From: CAZGWE01 sp964529405
GTDB lineage: Bacteria; Patescibacteriota; UBA1384; XYA2-FULL-43-10; 1-14-0-10-43-13
Assembly: GCA_964529405.1 (NCBI GenBank)
Contig: CAZGWE010000003.1
Location: forward strand, 22,798-86,797
Length of the DNA stretch: 64,000 bases
Direction of reading: 5' to 3'
The first letter of the stretch is position 1. Every line of letters starts with the position of its first letter. Shown here piece after piece: positions 27,705 to 35,435 of this stretch. Both the position numbers and the translations under genes were made by a program. Below the pieces are notes generated by a model that was not told the origin of the DNA, ran no database searches, and saw nothing but the letters and a program-made list of their open reading frames with translations.

Positions 27705-27887
27705 ATAATCGTAAAGATCAACTGCCCTTAGGTAAGGATTAACATATACTATTGCAAAACCTCAATCGAACTAGTGTTAGCATTATTATAACCAGCAAAG
27801 TTTAATTTTGCAAAGAGCCGGTCGTTTAGCGTGTAACTCGTAATAATTAATACCTCTAACACACGCTTAAAATCAGGCGCTAAATAT

Positions 27888-28829
27888 TTAACGATTGTCC
27901 AGGTATTCGCCCAGCATCTTCTGCCAAGATCTGACTTTAATAGCCAAGGCTTGTTCAATTTTTGATTTGTCTAAATATGAATAAGCCGGGCGCTTGGCTT
28001 TTTGGGGATACTGATTACTGGTAATCGGCTTGACTTCGATTTTGATATTAGATTGCTTAAATATTTCAACTGCAAAGTCATACCAGGAACAGGCACCCGT
28101 GCCGGAGAAATGGTAAGTGCCGTAGGGTAACGTCGGACGTTGATCGGTTGCGAGGCCCGTTTCGGTTTTCGGTAACGTTAGACGTGGCCTCTCGATGATA
28201 CGGGCATCGTTACCGTAACCGCTAGACGCAATCCGATCTATCACTTCAACTAAATCCCCCGTGTAAGTTGGCGATCCGATTTGGTCATTGACAACCGATA
28301 ATTCATTACGCTCTTTGGCCAGGCGCAACATTGTCTCAACAAAATTTGTTCCCGGGTGGCCTTCCGGCAGTTCGCCAAACAACCAGGCAATGCGCAGAAT
28401 GTAATATTTATCGCAGATTTTAGCCACGGCTTTTTCACCCTCATACTTTGTCATACCATAGACCGAGAGAGGGTTAGGCGTTTGGCGTTCGGAGTAGGGC
28501 GTATTTTGTTTGCCATCAAAAACATAATCGGTTGAGATGTAGATTAATGTTGCATCATTCGCCTTGGCTGCTTTGGCCACATTCTCCGTCCCGTAAACAT
28601 TTATTCTGCGGCATAGCTCCTCGTTTTCTTCCGCCGCGTCAACTTTTGTATAAGCCGCACCATGGATGATAAATTTAGGTTCTTCTCGGCCAATAACTTC
28701 ATTGACAATCCCTGGATTAGTAATATCCATATCGTCGGAATCGGTCAGAATTAGTTTGCAGTTGGCGGATAGCAGTTGGCGGATTTTATAACCAAGCTGG
28801 CCCTTGGCACCAGTCACCAATATTTTCAT
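27888..28829 (-). CDS. rfbD: dTDP-4-dehydrorhamnose reductase with repeat-encoded insertion
   Basis: The last enzyme of dTDP-L-rhamnose synthesis, an NAD(P)H-dependent reductase of the extended SDR family. From the ATG at 28829 (GAGGAA ribosome-binding site) the protein has 313 residues. Motifs: ILVTGAKGQLG, FIIHGAAYTKVDAAE, ISTDYVFDG and YGMTKYEGE with the catalytic Tyr-Lys. Between DLVEVIDRIASS and YGTYHFSG, where relatives have a short loop, lies a run of about 25-32 extra residues. Twenty-five of them are encoded by an exact 75-bp copy of a palindromic repeat (28146-28220). The insertion keeps the frame, so the enzyme may still work. Confidence 0.93.
   Translation of the reverse strand: MKILVTGAKGQLGYKIRQLLSANCKLILTDSDDMDITNPGIVNEVIGREEPKFIIHGAAYTKVDAAEENEELCRRINVYGTENVAKAAKANDATLIYISTDYVFDGKQNTPYSERQTPNPLSVYGMTKYEGEKAVAKICDKYYILRIAWLFGELPEGHPGTNFVETMLRLAKERNELSVVNDQIGSPTYTGDLVEVIDRIASSGYGNDARIIERPRLTLPKTETGLATDQRPTLPYGTYHFSGTGACSWYDFAVEIFKQSNIKIEVKPITSNQYPQKAKRPAYSYLDKSKIEQALAIKVRSWQKMLGEYLDNR
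28146..28220. repeat. Palindromic repeat, copy A, inside rfbD
   Basis: A 75-bp element beginning GGTTGCGAGGCCCG and ending GTTACCGTAACC. Its 5' arm pairs imperfectly with the inner part of the 3' arm (GATACGGGCATCGTTACC). Length is a multiple of three and it is read through in frame. The flanking codons contain a second ACGT-x-x-GACGTTACC-like segment (about 28125-28140), so the insertion may be slightly longer. Confidence 0.8.
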
Positions 28830-28856
28830 AAAATTCCTCTTCGTCTTATGTTTAAG

Positions 28857-28948
28857 GGTTGCGAAGCCCGTTTCGTTTAGCGTTATTCGGCTACGGTTCA
28901 AGATGAACGACGTAACCGCCTAACGATACGGGCATTGTTACCGTAGCC
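28857..28948. repeat. Palindromic repeat, copy B, between rfbB and rfbD
   Basis: A 92-bp element with the same ends as copy A: GGTTGCGAAGCCCGTTTCG at the left and AACGATACGGGCATTGTTACC plus GTAGCC at the right. It fills the gap between the rfbB stop and the rfbD ribosome-binding site. Confidence 0.78.
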
Positions 28949-28956
28949 CATTGATA

Positions 28957-30003
28957 TTAGATCCCTATTTTTGCTTTGGAATCTTGGCTTTTGGCTTTAT
29001 TAGCTGCTGCCCTTTGGCTGTCTAAATACTCTTTTGAAATAATTCGTTCCCACCATTCTCGATTGTCTTGATACCATTCGATTGTCTTCTTGATCCCCTC
29101 ATCAAAGGTCACAGAGGGCTGCCAGCCGAGCTCACGGCTTATTTTTGAGTGATCCATAGCATAACGCATATCGTGACCCTTGCGATCCTCAACAAAGGTT
29201 TTTAAGGAATCCGGTTTGTTTAATGCCTCGAGAATGGCGTCAGCCATATCAATGCCGTTTTTCTCTGCGTCTCCTCCAATACAGTAAGTTTCACCGTCTT
29301 TGCCCTCATGTAATATCGCATCGATTGCGCCGGTATGGTCTGTTACAAACAAATAATCGCGAACGGCTTTTCCGGAGCCATAGATCGGCAGCGGTTTGTC
29401 TTGCATGGCGTTTGTAATAAACAGCGGGACCACCTTCTCGGGAAAATGATACGGACCATAGTTGTTGGTGCAGTTTGAGATTGTGACAGGCAAAGCATAA
29501 GTCTCGCTATAGGCCCTTACCAGATGGTCTGAGCTTGCTTTTGAGGCTGAATACGGAGACCTGGGTGAATAAGGAGTATTTTCGGTAAACTTTTCTTCCG
29601 GCTTGTCTAGTCTTAATGCGCCAAATACCTCATCGGTCGAGACATGATGAAACCGCTTAATGTTTTTGGCTCTTGCGGCATCTAGCAACACCTGCGTCCC
29701 GATTACATTGGTCTCGACAAAGATGGCTGGAGCGCTGATTGATCGGTCAACGTGCGACTCGGCCGCAAAGTGGACTACCCAATCGCAGCCCTCCATAGCC
29801 TTTTCAACGATATCGCGGTCGCAAATATCGCCTTGAATAAAAGAGTAATTCGGATTGTCCTCGACGGATTTTAGATTCTCAAGATTCCCAGCGTATGTTA
29901 GCTTGTCCAAATTAACAATCTTATAATCCGGATACTTCTCCATCATATAAAGTATGAAGTTCGAGCCGATAAAGCCGGCCCCGCCGGTGACTAATAGTTT
30001 CAT
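28957..30003 (-). CDS. rfbB: dTDP-glucose 4,6-dehydratase
   Basis: The second enzyme of dTDP-rhamnose synthesis, a 348-residue extended SDR that oxidises C4 and removes water from C5-C6 of dTDP-glucose. Motifs are complete: LLVTGGAGFIGSNF for NAD binding, VHFAAESHVDRSI, VSTDEVFGAL and the catalytic YSASKASSDHLVRAY. It lies 15 bases after rfbC. A palindromic repeat follows its stop codon. Confidence 0.96.
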   Translation of the reverse strand: MKLLVTGGAGFIGSNFILYMMEKYPDYKIVNLDKLTYAGNLENLKSVEDNPNYSFIQGDICDRDIVEKAMEGCDWVVHFAAESHVDRSISAPAIFVETNVIGTQVLLDAARAKNIKRFHHVSTDEVFGALRLDKPEEKFTENTPYSPRSPYSASKASSDHLVRAYSETYALPVTISNCTNNYGPYHFPEKVVPLFITNAMQDKPLPIYGSGKAVRDYLFVTDHTGAIDAILHEGKDGETYCIGGDAEKNGIDMADAILEALNKPDSLKTFVEDRKGHDMRYAMDHSKISRELGWQPSVTFDEGIKKTIEWYQDNREWWERIISKEYLDSQRAAANKAKSQDSKAKIGI

Positions 30004-30018
30004 ATGACCACCAGATTT

Positions 30019-30570
30019 TTAATATTCAAAATTTACATCACTGTCTTTAAGCAGCGGGGCGTTTCTGTCTTTATCCGATAGTATTGGTTCGGAAACGCCC
30101 CAGTCAACACCGATCTCCGAATCATCAAAGCGAATGCCGCGGTCATGCTCGGCTGAATAATATTCGTCAACTTTGTATTGGAATTCAGTATCTGGCTCAA
30201 GCGTTAAGAAACCATGAGCAAAACCTTTGGGAATAAAGAATTGTTTTTTATTCTCTGCCGACAACTCAACAGATACCCATTTCTTGTATGTCGGAGAGTT
30301 CTTGCGCAGATCGACAGCCACATCCAGAACCGCGCCCTTGGTACAGCGAATCAATTTGGCTTGAGCCTTTGGCGCAAGCTGAAAGTGCAAACCTCGCAAG
30401 ATTCCTCTGGCCGCGCTCATCGAGTGGTTGTCCTGGACGAAGTCAACCTCAATGCCAAGTTCGGCCAACTTCTTCTTGCTATAAGACTCAAAAAACCAAC
30501 CCCGCTCATCGCCAAAAACATCCGGTTCGATAATTTTAACGTCTTCAATTTTGGTTGAAACAATCTTCAT
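30019..30570 (-). CDS. rfbC: dTDP-4-dehydrorhamnose 3,5-epimerase
   Basis: A 183-residue cupin-fold epimerase, the third step of dTDP-rhamnose synthesis. Family features: DVFGDERGWFFESY, FVQDNHSMSAARGILRGLHFQ with the catalytic histidine in LRGLHFQ, RCTKGAVLDVAVDLR, and FIPKGFAHGFLTL. Length is normal. A separate 84-bp inverted-repeat element lies between it and rfbA. Confidence 0.96.
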   Translation of the reverse strand: MKIVSTKIEDVKIIEPDVFGDERGWFFESYSKKKLAELGIEVDFVQDNHSMSAARGILRGLHFQLAPKAQAKLIRCTKGAVLDVAVDLRKNSPTYKKWVSVELSAENKKQFFIPKGFAHGFLTLEPDTEFQYKVDEYYSAEHDRGIRFDDSEIGVDWGVSEPILSDKDRNAPLLKDSDVNFEY

Positions 30571-30592
30571 AACTCCCCTGACGAAATTATCA

Positions 30593-30676
30593 CCCCCTCA
30601 CTAAATTACGAATTAGCAGTCCGAGTTTGATTCGTACTTTCGCGTTTTCGTGCAAATTCGCAATTTAGTGAGGGGG
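30593..30676. repeat. 84-bp inverted-repeat element between rfbA and rfbC
   Basis: The outer 26 bases on each side pair with only two mismatches (CCCCCTCACTAAATT at the left, AATTTAGTGAGGGGG at the right), with a 32-base centre. The sequence differs from the family in rfbD. It could be a small non-autonomous element or a strong mRNA hairpin tuning rfbC relative to rfbA. No U-tract follows on the minus strand. Confidence 0.75.
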
Positions 30677-30685
30677 GCGAAGTTA

Positions 30686-31411
30686 TTATACTTGCGCCCT
30701 GGCTTTCTCTGCCATAATCTGGTTGGCCCGCAGCAGACTATCGAACGTGCCGGCATCTTCCCAAACACCCTCGATAATATTAACCTTCAGCTCTCGTTTT
30801 TTGAGATAAACATTATTTAGGTCGGTAATCTCGATCTCGCCCCTGGCAGAGGGCTTCAAATTTTTAGCGTATTCAATAACCCGATTGTCATAAGTATAAA
30901 TGCCGACTACGGCATAATCGCTTTTTGGTGTGGACGGTTTCTCCTCGATTGATAAAACTTTCATGTTTTTGTCGAATTCGGCCACACCAAACCGTTCCGG
31001 ATCATGGACTTTTTTAGCAAAAACCATGGCGCCTTTTTCGAAAGATTTGACATCGCGCGAAAAATCATGGTCAAAGATATTGTCGCCGAGAATCATAGTA
31101 ACACTATCTTTGCCGATAAAATCCTCCCCGACGATAAAAGCGTCAGCTAAACCGCGCGGCTCTTCCTGGATGACATAGCTGAATCTAGCCCCAAACTCCT
31201 TGCCGGTTCCCAGCAAATTCAAGAAGTGGCCGGAGTAATCGGGGGCAATGATGATCAAAATATCTTTGATGCCGGCGTTAATCAATGTCTCGATCGGATA
31301 ATAGATCATCGGTTTATTGTAAACCGGCAACAACTGTTTAGAAGTGATCTTAGTCAAAGGCCTAAGCCTTGTCGCACGCCCCCCCGCCAGAACGATACCT
31401 TTCATCTTCAT
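30686..31411 (-). CDS. rfbA: Glucose-1-phosphate thymidylyltransferase
   Basis: The first enzyme of dTDP-rhamnose synthesis, joining dTTP and glucose-1-phosphate. The protein has 241 residues, the short form that lacks the C-terminal extension of the enterobacterial enzyme. Motifs: GIVLAGGRATRLRPLTKITS, KQLLPVYNKPMIYYPI, MILGDNIF and EKPSTPKSDYAVVGIY. It is the promoter-proximal gene of the minus-strand rfbA-C-B-D order and has an AGGAG ribosome-binding site eight bases upstream of the start. Confidence 0.95.
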   Translation of the reverse strand: MKMKGIVLAGGRATRLRPLTKITSKQLLPVYNKPMIYYPIETLINAGIKDILIIIAPDYSGHFLNLLGTGKEFGARFSYVIQEEPRGLADAFIVGEDFIGKDSVTMILGDNIFDHDFSRDVKSFEKGAMVFAKKVHDPERFGVAEFDKNMKVLSIEEKPSTPKSDYAVVGIYTYDNRVIEYAKNLKPSARGEIEITDLNNVYLKKRELKVNIIEGVWEDAGTFDSLLRANQIMAEKARAQV

Positions 31412-31483
31412 AACAACTCCTGTTATTACGATGCTAATCTACGAACAACATCCGAATGCCGCAAATGGGATCGAGCAATCAAT

Positions 31484-31521
31484 ATTCGCAGCATTCGCAT
31501 GTTAATTCGCAGCATTCGCAT
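31484..31521. repeat. Two direct copies of a 17-bp repeat at a gtrA 3' end
   Basis: ATTCGCAGCATTCGCAT occurs at 31484-31500 and again at 31505-31521 (period 21). The second copy encodes the Asp-Ala-Asn-Ala-Ala-Asn tail of the GtrA protein. Confidence 0.75.
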
Positions 31522-31960
31522 CGCTTGCGTTCGTTTTAAATGTCCACAATTTATTGGCGCCAAAATTCCAAAAGAAAACCAAAAACACGGCAATCAGTTT
31601 GCCCACATTATAAGCAGATATCTCCCTTCCGGCAAGAGCCAGGCTCCGGTCTATCGCAGCAACATAAAAGTTAACGATTAACTCCGTTAACAATAAACCG
31701 ATGACGGAGACTATCGCGAATTGGCTGAATTTCTTGGCCTCCTGGCCCTCCGTATCATAACTGAAAGTCCAGCGCGAGTTCATATAGTAGCCGTTAACAG
31801 TCCCACCGATAAAACCGACCGCCACGGCTATCCACAATAGCCAACCCAACCACGTTTTAAGGATGTTTAGTAAGACCATATCAATCGCCGTACTGACGGC
31901 ACCGACAACCCCGTATTTAACAATTTGGTTAATGATTGGCTGCTCTTGCTTCTTTACCAT
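31502..31960 (-). CDS. GtrA family membrane protein
   Basis: A 152-residue protein with four predicted membrane helices and the GtrA hallmark NGYYMNSRWTF. The ATG at 31960 has a GAGG ribosome-binding site and aligns with the family start. It is upstream of rfbA on the same strand and probably helps move a lipid-linked sugar. The last residues, rich in Asn and Ala, come from a short repeat and look dispensable. Confidence 0.87.
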   Translation of the reverse strand: MVKKQEQPIINQIVKYGVVGAVSTAIDMVLLNILKTWLGWLLWIAVAVGFIGGTVNGYYMNSRWTFSYDTEGQEAKKFSQFAIVSVIGLLLTELIVNFYVAAIDRSLALAGREISAYNVGKLIAVFLVFFWNFGANKLWTFKTNASDANAAN

Positions 31961-32028
31961 AGAACCTCGCTCGGTTAAAAATATATTGTCTTGATTATAC
32001 AATAAAAATCACTTTTTTTATATCCGTG

Positions 32029-32058
32029 TTGACGATGTGCCAAGTCATCTTGTAGAAT
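32029..32058 (+). promoter_or_regulatory. Promoter for the Phd-like gene
   Basis: TTGACG (32029-32034), an 18-base spacer and TAGAAT (32053-32058), followed 43 bases later by an AGGAGG ribosome-binding site at 32101-32106. Confidence 0.55.
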
Positions 32059-32110
32059 GAGTGGGAAATTAGGATTTAGACATTCCCCGTCTTACGGGGC
32101 AGGAGGCATC

Positions 32111-32758
32111 ATGCTGAACGTAGATATCGAAAAGATTTTACCCGTGACGGAGGCAAGAGATTCGCTCAACAAGATTGTTGAAGAGGTCAGCAGTAGCGAC
32201 GAAATGTATGTTCTAACCGTCAACGGCAAACCGAATGCCGTTGTGGTAGGCGTACAACACTTGGAAAAGCTGACTGGCAACTCCCGTGATGATCTTATGG
32301 CTAAAGCCGGCATCGCCGCCGCAACCGGTAGCCAGACCGATGATGCAACTAACGCCAAAATAGGAAACACATCCGCAGATGATACCGCTAACAATCTCAA
32401 CACTAAGCCGGTTGAATCCTTGCCGACCGATTCAACGCCAAGCCAACCTCTGGTTGGCCAAGACGCAAGCGGCACCGAATCCCCTCTGCCGACTATGCCG
32501 GCGGGCGAAAATGCCGCTCCGACCGATACGGCCCAAACAACCCAACCGGGACAGCAGCAAGACCCCGAGGCGGCAGTGCCTCTGAACGGTGAACCGGCGG
32601 ACGCCTCTCCGATGACAACCGGCCAAAGCATTACTCCGGAGACAGATCCGTTTGCCACTCCCGGCCCCAACGATATTTTTGAACAAACCAATTCCCAAAG
32701 TCAAAATCCGCCTCAAAGTAACGGAAACCAGCCAACCAGCAATCCCCCGGCTGTCTAA
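32111..32758 (+). CDS. Phd/YefM antitoxin-like domain with long disordered tail
   Basis: A 215-residue protein. Residues 1-60 resemble a Phd/YefM antitoxin DNA-binding domain (ILPVTEARDSLNKIVEEV; YVLTVNGKPNAVVVGVQHLE). The rest is low-complexity, rich in Pro, Thr, Gln, Asn and Ser, and looks unfolded. No toxin gene adjoins it. Such a free-standing domain may act as a DNA-binding regulator rather than an antitoxin. The start at 32111 follows a perfect ribosome-binding site. A ferredoxin gene follows after 18 bases on the same strand. Confidence 0.7.
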   Translation: MLNVDIEKILPVTEARDSLNKIVEEVSSSDEMYVLTVNGKPNAVVVGVQHLEKLTGNSRDDLMAKAGIAAATGSQTDDATNAKIGNTSADDTANNLNTKPVESLPTDSTPSQPLVGQDASGTESPLPTMPAGENAAPTDTAQTTQPGQQQDPEAAVPLNGEPADASPMTTGQSITPETDPFATPGPNDIFEQTNSQSQNPPQSNGNQPTSNPPAV

Positions 32759-32776
32759 TTATGGAGTAAGTGGAAC

Positions 32777-33046
32777 ATGCTAAATATGACCAGCAGAGAA
32801 AGCGAAGAGACAACCAAAAAAGATAACGCCCGATGGCTGGTCAAGGTTGACCAGGAGTTGTGCGCCGGATGCGGAACTTGCACTTATTATGCCAAAAAAA
32901 TCTTCGGCCTCAGCGACGACGGAGTAGCGACAGTTAAAAAAAACACCCAGGCAAACGACTTGCAAGCAGTCATTAAAGCAGCCGAGAACTGTCCCAACGG
33001 CGCTATCATCATCGAGGATACCCAAACCGGTAAGAGCTATTCATAA
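32777..33046 (+). CDS. Single-cluster [4Fe-4S] ferredoxin
   Basis: A small electron carrier of 89 residues. The cluster ligands are visible as CAGCGTC (three cysteines) and the distal NCPNGAI cysteine. The core WLVKVDQELCAGCGTC is typical of single-cluster ferredoxins. The start may be this ATG or one three codons later. It lies between the Phd-like gene and a shared bidirectional terminator, opposite the SOD gene, and may supply electrons to the neighbouring rubredoxin/peroxiredoxin system. Confidence 0.87.
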   Translation: MLNMTSRESEETTKKDNARWLVKVDQELCAGCGTCTYYAKKIFGLSDDGVATVKKNTQANDLQAVIKAAENCPNGAIIIEDTQTGKSYS

Positions 33047-33075
33047 AGCATAAAGCAAAAGATAGCTACCAAACA

Positions 33076-33113
33076 AAAGAATAGCCCTGCCAAACGGCGG
33101 GCTATTCTTTTTT
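33076..33113. terminator. Bidirectional terminator between ferredoxin and sodA
   Basis: Perfect 12-bp stem AAAGAATAGCCC (33076-33087) / GGGCTATTCTTT (33099-33110), with a T-tract on the plus strand and an A-rich flank serving the minus strand. Confidence 0.8.
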
Positions 33114-33134
33114 AATTTTTGTTTTGTTGAAGAG

Positions 33135-33782
33135 TTACTCCTCGTACAGTTTTTCAACCTGTGGCCAGTTGACCACATTCCAGAAATTCTTGATATATTC
33201 GGCTCTGCGGTTTTGATATTTTAGGTAGTAGGCGTGCTCCCAAACGTCAATCAATAGTAACGGCGTGTCTCCTTGCGAAAGCGGACTATCCTGGTTGGGC
33301 AGAGAGTAAACTTTGAGTTTTCCATTTCTATCCTTAACAAACCAGGCCCAACCGCTACCAAAGTGATCGACGGCTTTTTGGCTCATCTCTTCCTTAAACT
33401 GGTCAAACCCGCCAAATGTTTCGCGGATCGCTTCTAAAAGTTTTCCGCCCGGTTCTCCCCCGCCGGTGCTTCCTTTTACTGTTGTCATGATCGGCCAAAA
33501 CACGGAGTGGTTTAGATGTCCTCCGCCCTGGTTCTTTACAGAATCACGGATATCTTCCGGAACCTGCCGAAGGTCCTTCAACAGTTCCTCGACCGGTTTT
33601 TTATAAAGCTCAGGATATTTTTCCAAGGCGGCATTCAGTTTATCAACGTAAGCCTTGTGATGCTTATCATGGTGAACCCTCATCGTTTCTTCGTCGATAT
33701 AGGGTAATAGTGCATCATAAGGATAGGGCAAATCTGGTAGCTTGTGTTCGTTCCGCTTTGCAGCGGAGTCGATTTGATTCAT
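33135..33782 (-). CDS. sodA: Superoxide dismutase, Fe/Mn family
   Basis: A 215-residue enzyme that dismutates superoxide to hydrogen peroxide and oxygen. The metal ligands are in recognisable places: the first His in MRVHHDKHHKAY, the second in GGGHLNHSVFW, and Asp and His in LLIDVWEHAYYLKYQNRR. A very strong purine-rich ribosome-binding site precedes the ATG at 33782. It stands downstream of a peroxiredoxin gene, giving a superoxide-to-peroxide-to-water pathway. Confidence 0.95.
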   Translation of the reverse strand: MNQIDSAAKRNEHKLPDLPYPYDALLPYIDEETMRVHHDKHHKAYVDKLNAALEKYPELYKKPVEELLKDLRQVPEDIRDSVKNQGGGHLNHSVFWPIMTTVKGSTGGGEPGGKLLEAIRETFGGFDQFKEEMSQKAVDHFGSGWAWFVKDRNGKLKVYSLPNQDSPLSQGDTPLLLIDVWEHAYYLKYQNRRAEYIKNFWNVVNWPQVEKLYEE

Positions 33783-33886
33783 ACATCCTCCTCTCCTCCT
33801 TGGTTAATTTAAGGTTTGCGCCTTAGATATCCTGCAGCTTAACAAAGGCAATCGGTTGCCAATCATGCAGTTTTCGACTTAGCATT

Positions 33887-33915
33887 TATCAGTGATCGAG
33901 ATTCAATCACTGATA
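33887..33915. promoter_or_regulatory. Inverted repeat between ahpC and sodA
   Basis: A perfect 10-bp inverted repeat TATCAGTGAT / ATCACTGATA with a 9-base loop directly after the ahpC stop. It could be an operator for sodA or a weak hairpin; no T-tract follows on the minus strand. Confidence 0.45.
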
Positions 33916-33918
33916 GAG

Positions 33919-34530
33919 CTAGATTTTCCCGACCAAATCCATTCCCGTCTTCAAAGCGTCCTCTCCCGGATGCCAGTTGGCCGGACAGGCTTCCGCGCCG
34001 CCGTGCTCCCGCACAAATTTGGCCGCTTGGAGCTTGCGCAATAATTCTGAGGTATTCCGGCCAATGTTGTTGTCATTGACTTCATAAGACCGGATAATGC
34101 CCTCCGGGTCAACAATAAAGCTACCACGCAAATCAATGCCCTCACCATCAAGATAAACGCCCAATTTTCTGGATAACGCGGCAGCAGGATCGGCAACCAT
34201 GGGAAATTCAATTTTTTTAATTGCCGGAGAAGCGTCATGCCAGGCTTTATGAACATAAACCGTATCGGTACTGATGCTCAAAATCTCTGCTCCCTCTTTT
34301 TTAAATTTGTCGTAGTGCGCGGCTGCGTCTGTAAGTTCCGTTGGGCAAACAAAAGTGAAATCGGCGGGATAAAAAACTAAAACCAGCCATTTGCCCTTAT
34401 AACTGGAAAGTTTGATCCTTCGTTGCTTCCCGGCCTGATAGGCCTCCAATTCGATGTCGGGAATTTTTTTACCGACCAGCGGAACCGGCTGTTCGTTAAA
34501 TTCCTCAAAGCCGTAATCCTCTTCTGCCAT
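33919..34530 (-). CDS. ahpC: Two-cysteine peroxiredoxin (AhpC/Prx1 type)
   Basis: A 203-residue thiol peroxidase. The peroxidatic cysteine is in FYPADFTFVCPTEL (near residue 53) and the resolving cysteine in EACPANWHPGED. The ATG at 34530 follows GGGAGG and is preferred over a GTG/ATG-less extension starting at 34548. No AhpF is nearby; the rubredoxins and ferredoxin here may provide reducing power. It belongs to the minus-strand oxygen-stress group. Confidence 0.93.
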   Translation of the reverse strand: MAEEDYGFEEFNEQPVPLVGKKIPDIELEAYQAGKQRRIKLSSYKGKWLVLVFYPADFTFVCPTELTDAAAHYDKFKKEGAEILSISTDTVYVHKAWHDASPAIKKIEFPMVADPAAALSRKLGVYLDGEGIDLRGSFIVDPEGIIRSYEVNDNNIGRNTSELLRKLQAAKFVREHGGAEACPANWHPGEDALKTGMDLVGKI

Positions 34531-34630
34531 CGTGACCTCCCGTTTCATTTTAGAAAGAAATGTTTCAAGCGTACTTATTTATTTCACCTACAAATTAACA
34601 CTTTTAATATTAATAAACATTGTGATTTTT

Positions 34631-34849
34631 TTAATGGGCAAAAACCATCTCTGCGTCTGCAAAGCCGCTTAAAAGTTCAAACTCGGCCCGATCGGTGCCG
34701 CACACGGGACACGACCAGCCTTTATGAATTCCGTCAAAGGGAGTACCGGGAAAAACAAAGTTTTTAGGGTCCCCGTCCCTTGGATCATAAATATAACCGC
34801 AAGGCCCGCAAATATACTCGGGAAAACCCGCTCGCTTTAAAACTTCCAT
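34631..34849 (-). CDS. Rubredoxin
   Basis: A 72-residue rubredoxin with a single Fe(Cys)4 site: YICGPCGYIYDP near the N-terminus and WSCPVCG in the second half. The ATG at 34849 follows a perfect AAAGGAG ribosome-binding site. It probably transfers electrons to the peroxiredoxin or another oxygen-detoxifying enzyme encoded next to it. Confidence 0.93.
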   Translation of the reverse strand: MEVLKRAGFPEYICGPCGYIYDPRDGDPKNFVFPGTPFDGIHKGWSCPVCGTDRAEFELLSGFADAEMVFAH

Positions 34850-34933
34850 AATCTCCTTTCTTGGGACCTGCACCCCCCGCACACATAAATTCCCGAATTT
34901 GGGCTGTGCTCCAGAAAGGCATCCAGCACCACG

Positions 34934-34951
34934 ATTCCCCGCCCGGGGAAT
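34934..34951. repeat. Perfect hairpin downstream of the first fur-type gene
   Basis: ATTCCCCG CC CGGGGAAT, an 8-bp perfect stem 26 bases past the Fur-family stop on the minus strand. There is no T-tract, so it is only a possible terminator or mRNA-stabilising hairpin. Confidence 0.45.
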
Positions 34952-34976
34952 TTACGGCGCTTTTTCCGCAATCCTG

Positions 34977-35435
34977 TCATTGGGATTTAACGGTACTGCC
35001 AGCTTGGGTCTTTTTGCTAATCTTTTTTTTCTTATTCTCTACGCACTTCTGGCACAAACCATAAACATTGCATTCGATCTGGTCAATCTGTCCCAGATAA
35101 CCAAGCTGTTCGGCAATCGCTCCGCCAACTTGCCAGATGTCATGGACAAAAGAACAATGACGGCAAATAAAGTGGTAGTGGCATTTATTATTTCCATCAA
35201 AACGACACTTGCCTTCACCCATATTCAATTGGATAATAAAACCGTTGGCAACCAAATACTTAAGATTGCGATAGACCGTGCCCAAACTGATAGTCGGCAG
35301 GCTTTTTTTGATTTTGTCGTAAACCTCTTCTGCCGTAGGGTGGTGGTCCGCGCCGCGCAAATGTTCAAGTATTAACAAGCGCTGGCTGGTCAAACGGTCA
35401 CCTTGTGCTTTGATCTTTGCTTTTATTTTGTCCAT
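34977..35435 (-). CDS. Fur-family transcriptional regulator (PerR-like)
   Basis: A 152-residue metal-dependent repressor. The winged helix is seen as RLTSQRLLILEHLRGADHHPTAEEVY and ISLGTVYRNLKYL. The dimerisation part holds HYHFICRHC and the second zinc motif CQKC, so both CxxC pairs are intact. Location next to SOD, peroxiredoxin and rubredoxin suggests control of the oxygen-stress genes. A basic tail of Lys residues follows the last CxxC. Inverted repeats upstream (35533-35574) may be its operator. Confidence 0.9.
   Translation of the reverse strand: MDKIKAKIKAQGDRLTSQRLLILEHLRGADHHPTAEEVYDKIKKSLPTISLGTVYRNLKYLVANGFIIQLNMGEGKCRFDGNNKCHYHFICRHCSFVHDIWQVGGAIAEQLGYLGQIDQIECNVYGLCQKCVENKKKKISKKTQAGSTVKSQ

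Noticed and set aside
33887..33915. Resemblance of the ATCACTGATA inverted repeat to a tet operator half-site
   Set aside because: The arms are spaced by 9 bases rather than the compact operator layout and no TetR gene is near; coincidence is more likely.
34899..35375. Long plus-strand frame opposite the first Fur-family gene
   Set aside because: It is a mirror frame of the well-supported fur gene and has no recognisable protein features.
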